A DNA stretch of 64,000 nt from Lethocerus indicus. Taxonomy: Eukaryota; Arthropoda; Insecta; Hemiptera; Belostomatidae. Numbering within the stretch: position 1 is the first letter of the stretch; the number at the start of each line of letters is the position of its first letter. The stretch covers positions 9,602,034 to 9,666,033 of the forward strand of contig JACDQD010000006.1 in NCBI GenBank assembly GCA_019843655.1, in the 5' to 3' direction. Shown here in pieces: positions 24,790-37,500 of the stretch. A program made the translations under genes and the position numbers. The notes below the pieces were generated by a model. It did no database searches. It saw only the letters and a list, made by a program, of their open reading frames with translations, and was not told the DNA's origin.

Positions 24790-25086
24790 ATGAGACTGTA
24801 TTTATTACCGGCATTAAAATCGTACCCGGTTGATCAGCCCCGATTAATATTACATAGAGAGCCCACTGTCGAACGAATTCCAATGGTTTATTCGTCGTTT
24901 TTCAGGAACCGAATTGCTAATGAACGATCGGAAATGCAAATTTCCTCCGTTCATATTGAAACAGACAGTGCAATTGAAATTTCGGGAGCGTATGTAGAAT
25001 TGGAACGATTCCATAGGGGGTCGGGTTCGGTCGTTGAATTCACACCAGAGACTTTCGGTTTGGGGAGTAACAATCAGCAGAAATAG
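24790..25086 (+). other. Unrecognised 98-codon open frame downstream of a promoter candidate
   Basis: An ATG-initiated frame of 98 codons starts 168 nt after the predicted start site at 24622 and ends in TAG. The product would be soluble, without a signal peptide, membrane segment or cysteine pattern, and fairly rich in Glu, Ser and Arg (for example FFRNRIANERSEM). The opposite strand is also open over most of the region. I do not recognise it. It may be a non-conserved open frame. Confidence 0.15.
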
Positions 25087-25896
25087 TAAAAAGAAATAAT
25101 TGTTAATCTCCATAATTAAATAGTAAACGCTCTTACTAAGTAGTTTATTAACTTAACAAAAATAATAAGTCTTTTCCGACTTCCACTAATGCGATTCGTT
25201 ATAAATTATCATAAGCAACAAAAACATATGTTGCATAGAGTGCATAGGAACTCTAATAGTCAATAAAAACTAGTACTCACCTTTTACTCTGCATTGAATT
25301 ATTTGATATTCCGTTAGTGACGAAATTGTTCACTATTAGAAACAAACACTAATAAATAAAGCATAATAGTCTTGTCGCAGACAACTACTGTTCGACCGCT
25401 CCACGATAAGTATTTGGTACTGCGAACATACATTTTTAATTTAAAAGAATGTTAAGCCCAAAATTTCAAACATTTCTTGCCACAGAATAAGGGAAACAGA
25501 TAAGTATGATAGTGTTAGTTATGTTTCGACCTACCTGAATCGACTTATTTTTTTAAAACAAATTGATTTGTATATTCTGGCTTCAGTAATATAATAATTT
25601 TTTTAAAATGGTTATTTACATTGTCCTGTAATGTAATTGAAATCAGAAATTGGCAGTGATGCAAAGCCCGCATAGAGGCTATGAAATGCGGGTCAAGTAT
25701 CGGGAGCGCCGTTAAGACTTGTAAAAATCATTCTTATTGTTATTTTTCTATTAAAATTGTCTTTTAAAGAATTGAACATTGTTCTTTTTATCTGTTGCCA
25801 TATAACAGAAGTACTACCTCCCCACAGTAGACGGCGAGTACCTCCCACTTTACTGTCTACCATAGCCCCGCGCGTTTTAATAAACCTTTCTGTCTG

Positions 25897-25906
25897 TTAA
25901 TAATAA

Positions 25907-25965
<59 letters not shown>
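25897..25965. repeat. (TAA)n followed by (TA)27 microsatellite
   Basis: A short TAA run (25897-25910) passes directly into 55 bp of perfect TA repeat (25911-25965), a compound AT-rich microsatellite. Confidence 0.98.
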
Positions 25966-25971
<6 letters not shown>

Positions 25972-26330
25972 ACTCTTGTATTGACGTTCAAGTCGATGCG
26001 AAAAAGAATTATTTGTTACGAACCAAATTAATTAAATTGAGAATTGGAATCAATTTTACTCCAACAATCCGCGGTTCCACAAACAAAATACATGACCCGG
26101 TAATTTTCGATTACTGCCCACTACAGCTTAACATAACAAGACATCCCGTAGGTCTGACCAGATGCAATTTCGCTCGATTCACCACACTAAATTGGAAACA
26201 AACAAGTTTAAAACCCCTCCCGTCCTCGTTATTTTAAGTGCTCAATTTTCGTTCCAGTTTATAACCAGCAGCTGTTAAGGAAACCGTAGCGTTATTGAGT
26301 TGGCCTCGTCTAAACACATCCACGGGAAGA

Positions 26331-26350
26331 CGCGCGCGCGAGAGAGAGAG
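26331..26350. repeat. (CG)5(AG)5 compound repeat
   Basis: Five CG units pass directly into five AG units, then into a GA/GT-rich stretch to about 26397. CG dinucleotide runs are unusual in this AT-rich window and can favour Z-DNA. Confidence 0.9.
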
Positions 26351-28252
26351 GGAGGTAGAGAGAATGTGTGGGTGTGAGAGAGAAAGGGCGGGGGGGTGAA
26401 AGAAAGATATCAGCCGCTTTTTATCGGCGATACACGACTAGGTGGGGATACAGTTCTCTCCCGAGCGGATATGGTCCCCCATTACCAACCGACTGCCATA
26501 AATCCCCTTCCGATACGCCGATGTGGAGGAGATCTCACACAAATGTTTACCTTATATCGGATAACTGCGCCCGGTGTTGAGCCACTGTAATACTCCCCCA
26601 CAAAGGAATTGCAGCCCCTCCGGATCGGTTTTCCAATTGAATTGGAAGGTAGAAAAAAATACTATTATTTTTTGTATAATATAATAGGCACAATTATATA
26701 CATATACATACATAAATATATACATATGTCCTTTGAATAAAATAAACATCGCTGGAGATGTAAATTTATTAATAATGAATCAAAGGCTATAGAATACTTG
26801 AGGCAGTAATAGTGCGGTTCCAAAGCCTACTTTGTATGTCCGGATAATAGTAGAAAAGATTTGAAATTAATTCGTATAACTGTTCATTTCATCTTGCAGT
26901 ATAGCTTGGTAAGCCAAGCGATAGAAAGCACTCAATTGAGGCCACAATATTATTTCCGGCATTAGACAGAGGATAGAGGATTTGTAATGCCCTCTGAGTG
27001 TGAGTGGGACTTTTTTCCCCCTTGATAATTACCTGGCTTCCAACTTTTTCAGAACTTTCTTTACTCATTAAGTCCGAAGGTATTTAGCTAATGTAAGAGT
27101 GCTTTTTGTGGTGTTTTTAAGCCCCTTTTTTTATAATATCCCACTCATCTCCACTGGCGATGCCTTTGATGCATGAAGAATGAGGTTACAAGGGAAATAC
27201 CTCCGCTTTCGCTCCGCCGAGTATTTATGGTGATTTTTCAAACGACAACGAGATAAAGAACCCCTTTTCGAAAAAAATCCGGATTACTCCTTTTATCTTA
27301 TAACCGGTGGAATAAAATGTACAACGAAATAAGAGTAGACTGCTCTTGTCCACTTTGCAAAGCGGACCGGCTAATGCGACCAAATAATTTCATATCTAGT
27401 TATTCCAAGGTATGTCACAATCAATAAAATTAATGAATAATTGAATGAACTACAGATTGAACTATGTGCTGGAGACTATGCTCTAGAAATGCGAATGATA
27501 TAACCCTATAATTTAGCCCTCCTTATTCAAAAGCATGGGCAATATACTGACAGCTTCACAGCTGTGTCAACTTCACTTCCGTATTAAAGGGATCTGTTAA
27601 CAATGAACGAAATCGGTCAAGGCCTGAATGCAGAAAACTGCATATGAATGATGACCTCGCCAATACCTTACTGTACATAGTTGGGATGCCGGTGGATGGT
27701 GGAATCGGCTTCATCAGGTAGCCGCCAATTAATTATATCCGGATTTGAGTGAAGTTGAGAAATTCGGAGAGGAAACGAGCGGCTGATTACTGTTTTGGCG
27801 TTTGCCCCAATGGCCGGTTTCGGTTAAACTTCGGTCACCGCCGATTCCCGACGGCGGTTAACAACCGTCCCCGCAAACTTCCTCTGCGTTTAATAATCGA
27901 TGCGTTTTGCCGCTTTCAAACTGTAGGTGGGCATCCGCTGAACTTCCAGCAAATGCGGTCGCTAATATTCTTTTGGGCCCGATATAAACTGGAACTATTA
28001 TAGATGGCAATGAAACAAAAATCTATTAATATACCGCCGCTATCATTGTCGTTATGCAAGCGATACATAAACTTCATATGAACGAGTTGTTCTTTGAGTT
28101 TCACGACAATGAGTTAATTTACCTTGTGCGATTATCCCAACAAACATGTAGAGATTACTAACCATCTAAATCGTTTCCAGACTGTTATTGCTTTTGACTA
28201 CAATTTTAACATTTCTTACTGGTCTAAGGATGGGCAATGTTGAGGCCTTGAA

Positions 28253-28291
28253 AAAGGTCACGGGGACCTTTGTGCAGGCACGAAGCCTGCA
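28253..28291. other. Two adjacent perfect 7-bp hairpins with 5-nt loops
   Basis: AAAGGTC/GACCTTT (28253-28259 with 28265-28271, loop ACGGG) is separated by a single G from TGCAGGC/GCCTGCA (28273-28279 with 28285-28291, loop ACGAA). They lie about 140 nt upstream of the promoter or first-exon candidate at 28431. Confidence 0.7.
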
Positions 28292-28430
28292 GAAAACAAA
28301 ACTCTTTGTCGGGTAACGCGGGGTAGGGGGTTAAATTCTGTACTCAATTTGTGACCCAGATCCGTTTGTGTGGACAGGTGGGTTTTATCACCCGGTGGCC
28401 ATCAGGGCTCCTCCCGGGGACCGACCCCCC

Positions 28431-28537
28431 TTATAAATCTCACCCGGCTCTACCCTTAAGTTTATTGAATTTAATACAAGGCTCGCGCACCGAGGAGCCG
28501 GTCAGAATTTGTGTCTGACTCTATTTCAACGGTGAGT
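28431..28537 (+). promoter_or_regulatory. Weak promoter or first-exon candidate with splice-donor-like end
   Basis: A TTATAAATC word (28430-28438) lies just downstream of a GC-rich stretch. About 100 nt further on is a strong donor-like site, ACG|GTGAGT, with the intron GT at 28532-28533. Between them the sequence has no long open frame, as in a non-coding first exon. No initiator consensus sits at 30 nt. The paired hairpins at 28253-28291 are upstream. Confidence 0.2.
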
Positions 28538-31500
28538 CTTTGATGCGGTTACGGAATTCTTCAATGGCTATACGAAAGTCAAAGTTTAAAAATTTTACAG
28601 GCTCGTGCAAAAGAACCTATTACAGTCAAACAAATCAATATCAAAATTAAGGAGTAATTTATATATCAGTACGGAGATGTGTTTTAGTGCTCTACTATTT
28701 GGTCGAAGGGTTGGATTTCAATTTCATAGCATAGCCACGTAGTACGTGGTAGTAAAACCACGTTTTATCAGCGTTAATAAGCACAATTTACTCATTACTC
28801 TTTATAATTATGTGGGTAAACAACGTTATGTATTTTCTTTATTCTGGTCCACGTGTATTTTCAATAACAACGACAATACCAGAGATTATTAGTATAGAGA
28901 ATTGAATCACATAACTTGAAAGAGGACTCGTTCATAATAAGAGAATTAAGTCCAGGGGCCGGCTGCGTTTGTAAAGTGGCAAATATAAAATAGAAAGGCC
29001 GGGTCTCGGTTCCCGGTTTAAACGGGACACTAGTAGGCCGTGAAGTGGAGCAGCGCCTCCCCCCCGCACTCCGTGCAGCCCACTTCAAAGCGTTTATGAC
29101 TCTCCCGCATTCCTGAAAACAATGCTCTGCCCGCCCTCCATCCCTCCCTCAATCCATCCCTCCCACCCCCTCTCTCTCCCGTTCCCACTCTCCAGGAACT
29201 GGAAAAATGGATGAAAGCGCTGCCGACACAAAAATAAAAAAGTTCGACCGCTCCAAAGTTCCCGGACACTCGAAAGTTGCGCAATATTGGTCGGACCGAA
29301 TGTGCAATCCGTCTGCCCCGCGCATCTGTGTTGGCTCGGTTTAAAATGAAAATTTTAAATTATATTTTCAGAATAGTTCATAGCTTCATAGAATATTTCA
29401 TAGTGTATCGTACAACTGCCATCCACAGTATTTTAATGATATTCAATCGTTCGAGTACTGCTCCAGACCTACAAGTACGTATGTTTCTACTGGAATTTGC
29501 CAGGAGCCTACTATTTAATGTAACAACCAAAACTATTTGTAAAAATAAATTCGTCGTGGTCTTTCTCGATGTGTTACAATCACATGTGCGTACGGAATGG
29601 GACTGAAAAATTAATAAACATACCACATGCTGGTTTTAGTTCATCGTCAGTTATAATTATTAGTTCCGAATACAAGCTACTCTGGAGCACCGAGAAATAT
29701 AAATAGAAAATATTGTACGGCCAGTAAACGCTGTTCTCCACCTGAACATTTCTACTGGATGGAAATTACACAATCACTGAAAATTTACTCGTTAACCTAT
29801 AGACTCGAGAATCCGGGAGTTATTTTCCACACCCGTTAATTCTATACATCCGCCTCGGTTCGATTGGATGTTTTCATCGAGATTATAGTCAATTTTCAAC
29901 CGACGACTGCTTTTTATTATTGGGCTCTCGTCGGTGGTTATGCGGAGAATCGTGACGAATCGGTTCAAATTAATTTAACAGTTGAAGCGAGTACGCCTTT
30001 ATTTTGTTGGAATAAAGAATCCACGCTTGAAAATCACACTATGCAAGTTTTACTGCATTCTCCGGGATCCTCTATAACTCTATTAAATATAGTTTTAAAA
30101 TATGAAGATGGGCTTTTTCGTTCAATTACTTTCAGGGTCAGTTAATATAATTTAATTTTATACCTTAGGGCAAACGGTTTTATAACCCAACCAGGTTTTA
30201 TAATTTTAGCATATTATCGAATCCAAATACAAAGATCCACCCCAATTGTGTACCGTCCAGAATAAATAGAGAAAGAGTCCAATTGGTATTGGAACGGCAA
30301 ACAGAAGCTGTTTAAAGTTTCACCCTCGGGGGAAAATATTAGCGAATACCCGAGCCGGTGTAAACAAGGTGTAGCTCCAGCCCCACCCGCCAACCATGCC
30401 CTAATAATACTCCCAGTGTTGACAACCGTCGAAAAGGGGAAGAGAAATTCCTCTTCTTCGGGAGGGGAGCAATAAAGAGAGTCGGGGGGTGGTGGGAGGG
30501 GAGATTTTATTAAAAGCAACGAGTCAAATGAAAGGACAACACTGGAACGGAGACGCTCTGATGGTGAAAGGGTAGATGGGTGGGGGGGATGGTTTACACC
30601 GTTGAAAAATGGCGTTCTGCCCCTGTCTACTCTCTCATAGCCCTCCATCCCTCTCTTGGGGTACGCCAGCAGTGTACAGGTGTATTGGTCCTGCATTAGC
30701 CGTACCCAACATGCAGGTATACGACACTAAACCACAACCCTTGAAGACAGCAGAATCCGCTCCTGTTTAAATATTTGGTTTTCGGATACACGGAAAACAG
30801 AATAAATGGCCACACATAGACGAAACCAAGGTCGGGCCAGGAAACTCTCACACTCTCCCTCTGTTTCTCGATCCCTCTCCTTTTAATTCCCAGAGCGAAT
30901 GATAAATTAATATTCGCTTCAATCGAAGCAACAGATACGAAATCGGGTGCTGAGCTAGAGCCTCCTCGCTTTTTGATAAATGAACCGACCGTGGGGTCGC
31001 CCACGCCCTCCCACTCGGTGTCGAGGAGCCACTAAATGGTGGATATTTTTTCATCCGACTGTATCAGAAAGAGTGGTAAATTAACAAATGCCGCACTCTC
31101 CTCCTCCCTGACCCCTTTTATCAGTATGGGTGGAGGCCCCCTATCGACAGCCTGCCATTCATTGGAGCGCGCTAATGGATCACGGTCTGGATACTTTGTA
31201 ACTACGACCTGTTAATTGGTACGACTGTACAGCTGCCAGCCAAAGTAGTGCAGACAGGTCAGTAGTGTGCAGCATTTAAAATACGCAATGGGATATTACA
31301 AAGTAACCTTTCATTCACATTTTCAATAATGTTCAACTTCAGTAGATAACAAATTCAACATTCATTCATAAGTATGTATAGCGTGATGACTGCCGGTAGT
31401 TTATGTTTATGTGGACTATGAGTGAAGCGGTGAGATTACACCGCGAGGAATGGAATGAATGTTTCGTAAAGTATACGCATATATACAAAAATATTGTAAT

Positions 31501-33589
31501 TTTTTCGTAAAGTAGACTGAATTGACGGCTGTACATTTTCAACCGCCATTTTTCGTACATACGATGGAATCGACTTATAAGTCATTTCGTCGAATTGAAA
31601 TTTCCATTTGAGAATATATTTATTTATTTTCGAAACTCCACAATCCATCATCTATTACTCCCACAAAGCGGGAATGCGGACATTTTAAATATTTTCCATA
31701 ACACAATCTACCCTCTTAAATATTACACAAATAATAAATGTGACATCCCTCTAGGGGAGGGGTTGAGAACTTTGATGTTGTTTTTCCCCGCGACAAAAAA
31801 AAATTGCGTTTGTCATGTTTCACACGGTCAAGCGTAACGTCCGCTCCGACCAATATCCAACTGTTGGAAACAGAGTTGGGCGAGGCAAAAAACAAATATG
31901 AGTACGCGAACGCGCAGAAGGGTTTTAATATTTTAACACGTAATTACATATTAACGAAAATGGACAGAACTCAACCCGCATTCCGAATGTTTTTCTGAAA
32001 CCAACATCGCGACTATTATTTCTAAATCGTTATCTATGTCGTGTAAATATGGTTTTTAAAACTTGAAATAAATAAAAACGCGCTTTTTCGTGTTAAAATC
32101 AAAACCCTGGAAGATCTCTAAATAGGTCATAAATATGTTATTATATTTTTATATTATATTTATTTTTTATTTTATTATTAATATATTTATTTTATATTAT
32201 ATGCTATTTTTAGGGAACGATGCATAGTGATTATGTCAAATATCCTTAATTGATGAAGGTCTAATTGGTTTGTTGATATCAACTTTATTACAGTTCGAAC
32301 GTGTAGGATATCTGATGGACATCATCGGGATGTCGGGATTAGAGTTTGTTATTGAATACAATTGTTGAGTTAGCATTGAAGGTTTCAATGTGACTCGCGC
32401 CGTGTAGTATATTCTTATGTATTACACATTTTCTACCTTCGTAGTAAATGTTTGGGAATTCCCTAGTTCGGATACTCTCAGCCGAGTTAAATTAGATATT
32501 CAATTTCACCTTGATTGGGAGTATCGTACTCTGGCAAACGAAGTCATATTCGGCTAATTCGTGTGACACATATGAGAGACACCGTGAGTTGGGTGGCTGC
32601 TCGAGCTACTGTGAGGGGATCAAGTTAACACAGCATCTGGGAATTAGCGAGTACGACATGTGCGGCTGGTGCGTGTCCCAATGTCAATTTACATGCTCCA
32701 TAGACTCTCCTACCGACCGACATCTGACACGGTACCGAAACCGAGAAACTAACTACCTGATATGCGGAGAAGGATCGTCGCGAGTGTTGTATTTTAACTT
32801 AATTCGAAACCAACTCTATTCGCGTTCAGTATACAAACATTGATATTGCATTATTGTTTCGGGTAAAAATTGTTCAACGGGGTTTTATAAGTCATCCTCA
32901 GGGTATGTAGCTACAGAATTCCAATTAAAAGAGATGTAACAGAATACTTATGGGGGTACCGAAAAACTTGATGGGCTTCTTCGGGCAGTGTCACGCGCGG
33001 CGGCTCCTCGACGAAACCATAAATCCGGACCAGTTTCAGAATGATCAAATAACACCTCGCTCGTTCCTTTCCTCCTATGTATCAATAATAGAACCGCGTG
33101 TTGAAGGCACGCTTTATACGAAGGAAGTGTTTTCAAAATTTCTGGCTGATTTTCTTCATTGTTTGTATTTTTTCACCAGAACATAATAGAATCGTTTTTA
33201 AAATGTCAAACCATGTCAAATCCTGGTTTCGACTTTTCCAGCTAGATCTTGAATTATATATAATTATGATGATCCTGAGATAGAAACACAATACGGATTA
33301 AATTTAAATTATAGACAAATTAGTTTGTGGCCTCTTAAAATATCTCAACAGTTTAATTGTTCATTCAGTTTACAGCGTACCGTGACGTAAAGTGTGTAAT
33401 GAAACTTCAGAAATTAAAACTCAGATTGTTCAAATGTAATTTTAAAAAGGGAAAAAAATGCTTGCTATATTCGCATATTATGCTAGATTCCTGAGTTGTT
33501 ATCTTTCTTCAGAGGGGAAATGGCGAATGTATTGGCCCGGACCTGAGTAATCAGGATTGATACACGGCTGAGGGCACTTCGAAATTATC
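28538..33589. other. Non-coding stretch
   Basis: Pyrimidine-rich at 29090-29190 and purine-rich at 30430-30570. The open frame at 29864-30145 (93 codons) is protein-like in composition but unrecognised. The one at 32511-32843 is Cys-rich (seven Cys in about 40 residues) without a pattern I know, and no signal peptide. Confidence 0.4.
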
Positions 33590-33930
33590 TGGGCACACTT
33601 CAGGATTTAAACGATTAAATTTTAATTGCCGACCAGAGCGAGTGAGCGCGGATTTTTTCGCGAACCGCCGGATATTCTGGGACATTTGTCGCAAATTGCA
33701 CGGAAGTCCGAGATAAATTTTTAATTCAATGACGCCCTCGTTTATAATTGAATTCGCCCCACTGAAAAGATTTGGCCGAGCCGGATCTCTTAAAAAATTA
33801 AGTAATTAATGAATGACCCGGTCTAATTTCATTACAATCGTAACGCGTTTATAAACCCCGCGGAAACGTTTAATTCATAATAATTTTAACTCATTAATCC
33901 CGGAAATATATCCCGATAACCAACAAAACC
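33590..33930. promoter_or_regulatory. Candidate cis-regulatory block
   Basis: TTTATAA words (for example CGTTTATAATTG and GCGTTTATAAACC) alternate with TAATTAAT, ATTTAATT and CG-rich words. Posterior Hox and Caudal proteins favour TTTAT-type sites. There is no coding signal. Confidence 0.25.
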
Positions 33931-33964
33931 TTGTCTTTTTAATAGGGGATCTGTATAATTCTAC

Positions 33965-33986
33965 TGAAAGTTTGAATGAACTTTCA
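33965..33986. other. 8-bp inverted repeat
   Basis: TGAAAGTT (33965-33972) and AACTTTCA (33979-33986) flank a 6-nt loop, at the right edge of the regulatory-like block ending near 33930. Confidence 0.5.
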
Positions 33987-34446
33987 TTTGTAATTTGTGA
34001 ACTAGATTAATGTAGTAATAAAACACAGAAAACGTTTTGCTATTTCTTTCTTCCCATTCGAAGTGTTCCAAAATCCCTAAAACTAGATAGATCCCGCATT
34101 CTCAATTTACATCCCTGGTCAATTACACAACTTAGTACTTACTGGTCTTATAATTAGTGATTACTGCGAAGTGAGAAGATTAATAATATGGTAGGAACCA
34201 AGTATGTATGTGTTTGACAAATACACGAGTATAACTATCAAACGAATAATATTTCTTGATTTTAACTTAAGTATTTAAATTAATGTATAGCGACTCGTTC
34301 CACGTGCCGTCACAATTCAACCGCAGAATCCGTATGAATTCCTTTCATACTCTGTATATAGGCGTGTCCCGCGAACTGTCAACAAGTGCGTATTGTTTGC
34401 TCGCGTTTGCGTTTACCGATATACGTGTCTCAGTCCGAACGCCCTC

Positions 34447-34510
34447 TATAAATACTGTCGCCTCTGCCGTTTGCTCAGTCTGCGAAATATTTTTCAGAAC
34501 GTTCTCGAAG
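34447..34510 (+). promoter_or_regulatory. Candidate TATA/initiator promoter with heat-shock-like element
   Basis: TATAAATA (34447-34454) is followed by TCAGTC with its A at 34477, exactly 30 nt from the first T of the TATA box, the spacing known for arthropod TATA promoters. About 20 nt past the predicted start is a run of three alternating pentamers, AGAAC GTTCT CGAAG (34496-34510), the layout of a heat-shock element, although such elements normally lie upstream. Upstream sequence is CpG-rich and contains another TCAGTC at 34431. No recognised coding exon follows in the next kilobase, so the transcript, if any, is unknown. Confidence 0.4.
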
Positions 34511-37500
34511 GTGTTTTTTTAATCACTTAAAATACGTATTCCAATGTGTCAATGAGCTAACCTAGTGAAATATTGAAATTTGTCCTGTCAGTGGGTTTAA
34601 CGGAGCTGCTAATTTCCTTTTCTTTAATTACTAAAAAAATAAATAAATAAAAAGAATCACTGTGACTAATCCTTTGACCCTAACTGCAAAAAGAGTACCC
34701 GTATGTGAACTCCTCTTGGTTTTATTTCCTTTCAATAACAATTGCCGTAGAATAATAAGCGGGAACGTGTGAGGGTGCACGTAAAAGGAGTGCGGAATGC
34801 ATAAACACTGTTATTATATAACGCGGTTTTGCGCTCGTTCGTAGAGAGACCGTTCCTCGGCAATGACGACAGGTTTAGTGGGCGGCGATTTAGGGTTTAA
34901 GAGAAAAGGGCTATGAGGGCGCCGGACGAAGGTGATAGTGGAGGCAGACGGGGACGTCGGATAGGCACCAAACTCCGCCCTGATTAATTAGACAACCCTC
35001 GTAAACTTTATTACCCCGTCCGCGTCACGCCCCTTCACGCTCGCCTCACAGGCGCCTTCAACCCTAACGGAATTGAATATAACTGGAACGAAAAAAGCAG
35101 GAAATGAGACCATAATATAATTATATACTATAATATAATTTAAAGAAGGCAAATTGAACAATAATCACCAAATTTCGAAAACGCGTTAGTTACTTCTTGA
35201 AAACTCAACTACTCATATTTCTTTTACTAAGGAATATTGCCTTAAAATTCGAAATAAAATAAATTTCTAATAACGAAATATTATATTAATACCCCAGTGG
35301 GCCTCGATTCTCTGAGGTCTACTAACATCACGCATCGCCTCCACCTAGTTTCATTATTCCGGCCAATTCGGTACTTTGGAAGTGTTACTTTCGTACTTTA
35401 TTGGGTGGAAGCAGGTATATTAGTGTCTCATATTACTTATATAAAATATTTAAAGCGGAATTTTACACTATTTAACAAAGGAGTTTTATTGGTATATCGG
35501 CATAATTCTAGTAATGATACGGAGAGCTTGAAATCGATAAGTAGATAAGTAGGAAGGGCATCAAGAAAAGTGCAGAGCGGTAAGAAGAGGGATAAAAAGT
35601 GGTATGATAGGAAGGGAAGGGTAGTGGAAGAACGGAGGGATGGCGGGTAGAAGTGTAAGAGCCCCTGAGGGGCGGGAGTTTGGCCGCTCGTTAACATCCG
35701 ATTGTTCCCATGCCATTCATCTCCAGGGCCTTTTCACTTACATCACAATCTCTTACCACCCTCGGGCCCTTGGAAAACCTTAGCCCGGGGAGTTTGCCCG
35801 GCAACGCTCCCGTATTTCCTCCGGCCTTCGCGCTTAATTGGGGAAAAACATTTAAGCTCTGTTTGGAATCGCAGAAACAGAAAAGGGGTTTCGGGCTCGG
35901 CATATAGTTCGAATATAAAAACGGGCTGAAAACGAATCCTGTTGGCGATCGATTGCCAATATCAACAGTCGGACAAAAATAAAATATTTTTACGAATTTT
36001 TATATCAACACCAGGATTTCACCCGGGTTCGCAGATTAACCCCTAGTGCTTTGATCACGGACCCCAATCACCTGTGACTTCGGAATTCCACTTCAATTAC
36101 TCAATTGTAGATGTAATTAAAACTGCCGTTTGGTTAGAGAGCGTAATTTTTATTTAATTTTAAGAAAATTTTATTATCCTGCATTTCAGTGTCTCCTATC
36201 TTACGAGTGACGGGAGCGAGGCAAATATAACGTAGAAAGTATATTTAGAGTAGTGTGCTGTCACGAAATGAGAATATTTTCCATAAACTATCGAGATACA
36301 AAAGCGACAATCCCTGACTGTGCCGAACAGGAAACACTAGTTTTTCAGAATATTTCCATGGAATGTTTCCAATTTTCATTCTCTCTCCCCATTACAAACA
36401 ATGGGGCGTTCCCTATTTTTGAAAAAAACAAACATCTAAATGAACTGCAAATAGAAAGAATTATCTTACGATTCACGTATATCGCTATACGGCTTTTTAT
36501 AAATATGCGGAAATATTCGGTATCTCTTCGTCACCGCAAGTCAATGTGCCAAGTTTCATAATAATGGAATGTACACTGTGTGGAGTTAATAATGCTTTAT
36601 TTTAGAGCCCAATACTAGGCTGAAACATTGATTGTAATCAGTTTACAATAATTTATTTTACTCGAACCTTTGAAATTATTTTGGAACTGAATACGAGAAA
36701 AATACGTAATGAATTGCAGTGGCCGGCGTTACGGCCCTGGGGCTATAGAAGACTAGAAATATTGTATTCTCGGTTAAATATTTTAGCGGCGGCAACAAGA
36801 GCATTTTTTTGTTGTATGTCTCTTTTAATATGTAAATCATTATTCGGTCATATTGTATTCAGGCCGTTAACGTTGCACAGTTCAAAACGTCGCCGGCCTT
36901 ACATGGGGGTGCCTCTTGGCCGACTATAAATTAGGGTGAGAGTGGGAGGGGGGGGGAGCGGACTTGCAGGCTTTTGTTGTTAAAAGCTTATTGTTCCCGG
37001 GGCGTCCATCTGGGTGGAGGCGCCCCCATCCTCTACAGCGTCCCCATTCTGTTAACCGACCGCCGCTATCTCGTCAAAATATTGTAACGTCCCCCGGCAG
37101 GGCATCCCACATAGCGGTATCGAGGCCGGCGGTCGGCCCGCCGCGTTCGATTCACAGGGCCCACTTGGCGTCTGTCAGAAGAGAAAACAGCGGGCCGCAA
37201 TTATTCTGCCACAAACATGTCCCGGCGTCATTGCTCCTGAAACACGATGGCCGCCTAGACGGTCTATTAGCACCGCAAAATAATCTGACCGACAACAAAC
37301 TAGACGAAACAAACTTTTGTTCTGTTCAGCGTAAAACAGTTTACTCTATTTCGAATGTAATTTTAACTTACCGTTATTCCATGTACAATATGCGGAGTTT
37401 CCTGGAGTTGCTTGAGCCCCTCGCGTAGGTAATTTTCTAATTTCGAGTTGGTCGGAATACGGTCCATCGAAAACGCCTCTCGTAGTCGAATTAAGCGTAG

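Larger units (their letters stand above)
25087..28252. other. Non-coding stretch
   Basis: AT-rich, with the compound microsatellites at 25897 and 26331. Open frames at 25968-26237 and 27749-28003 lack motifs. Nothing else seen. Confidence 0.45.
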
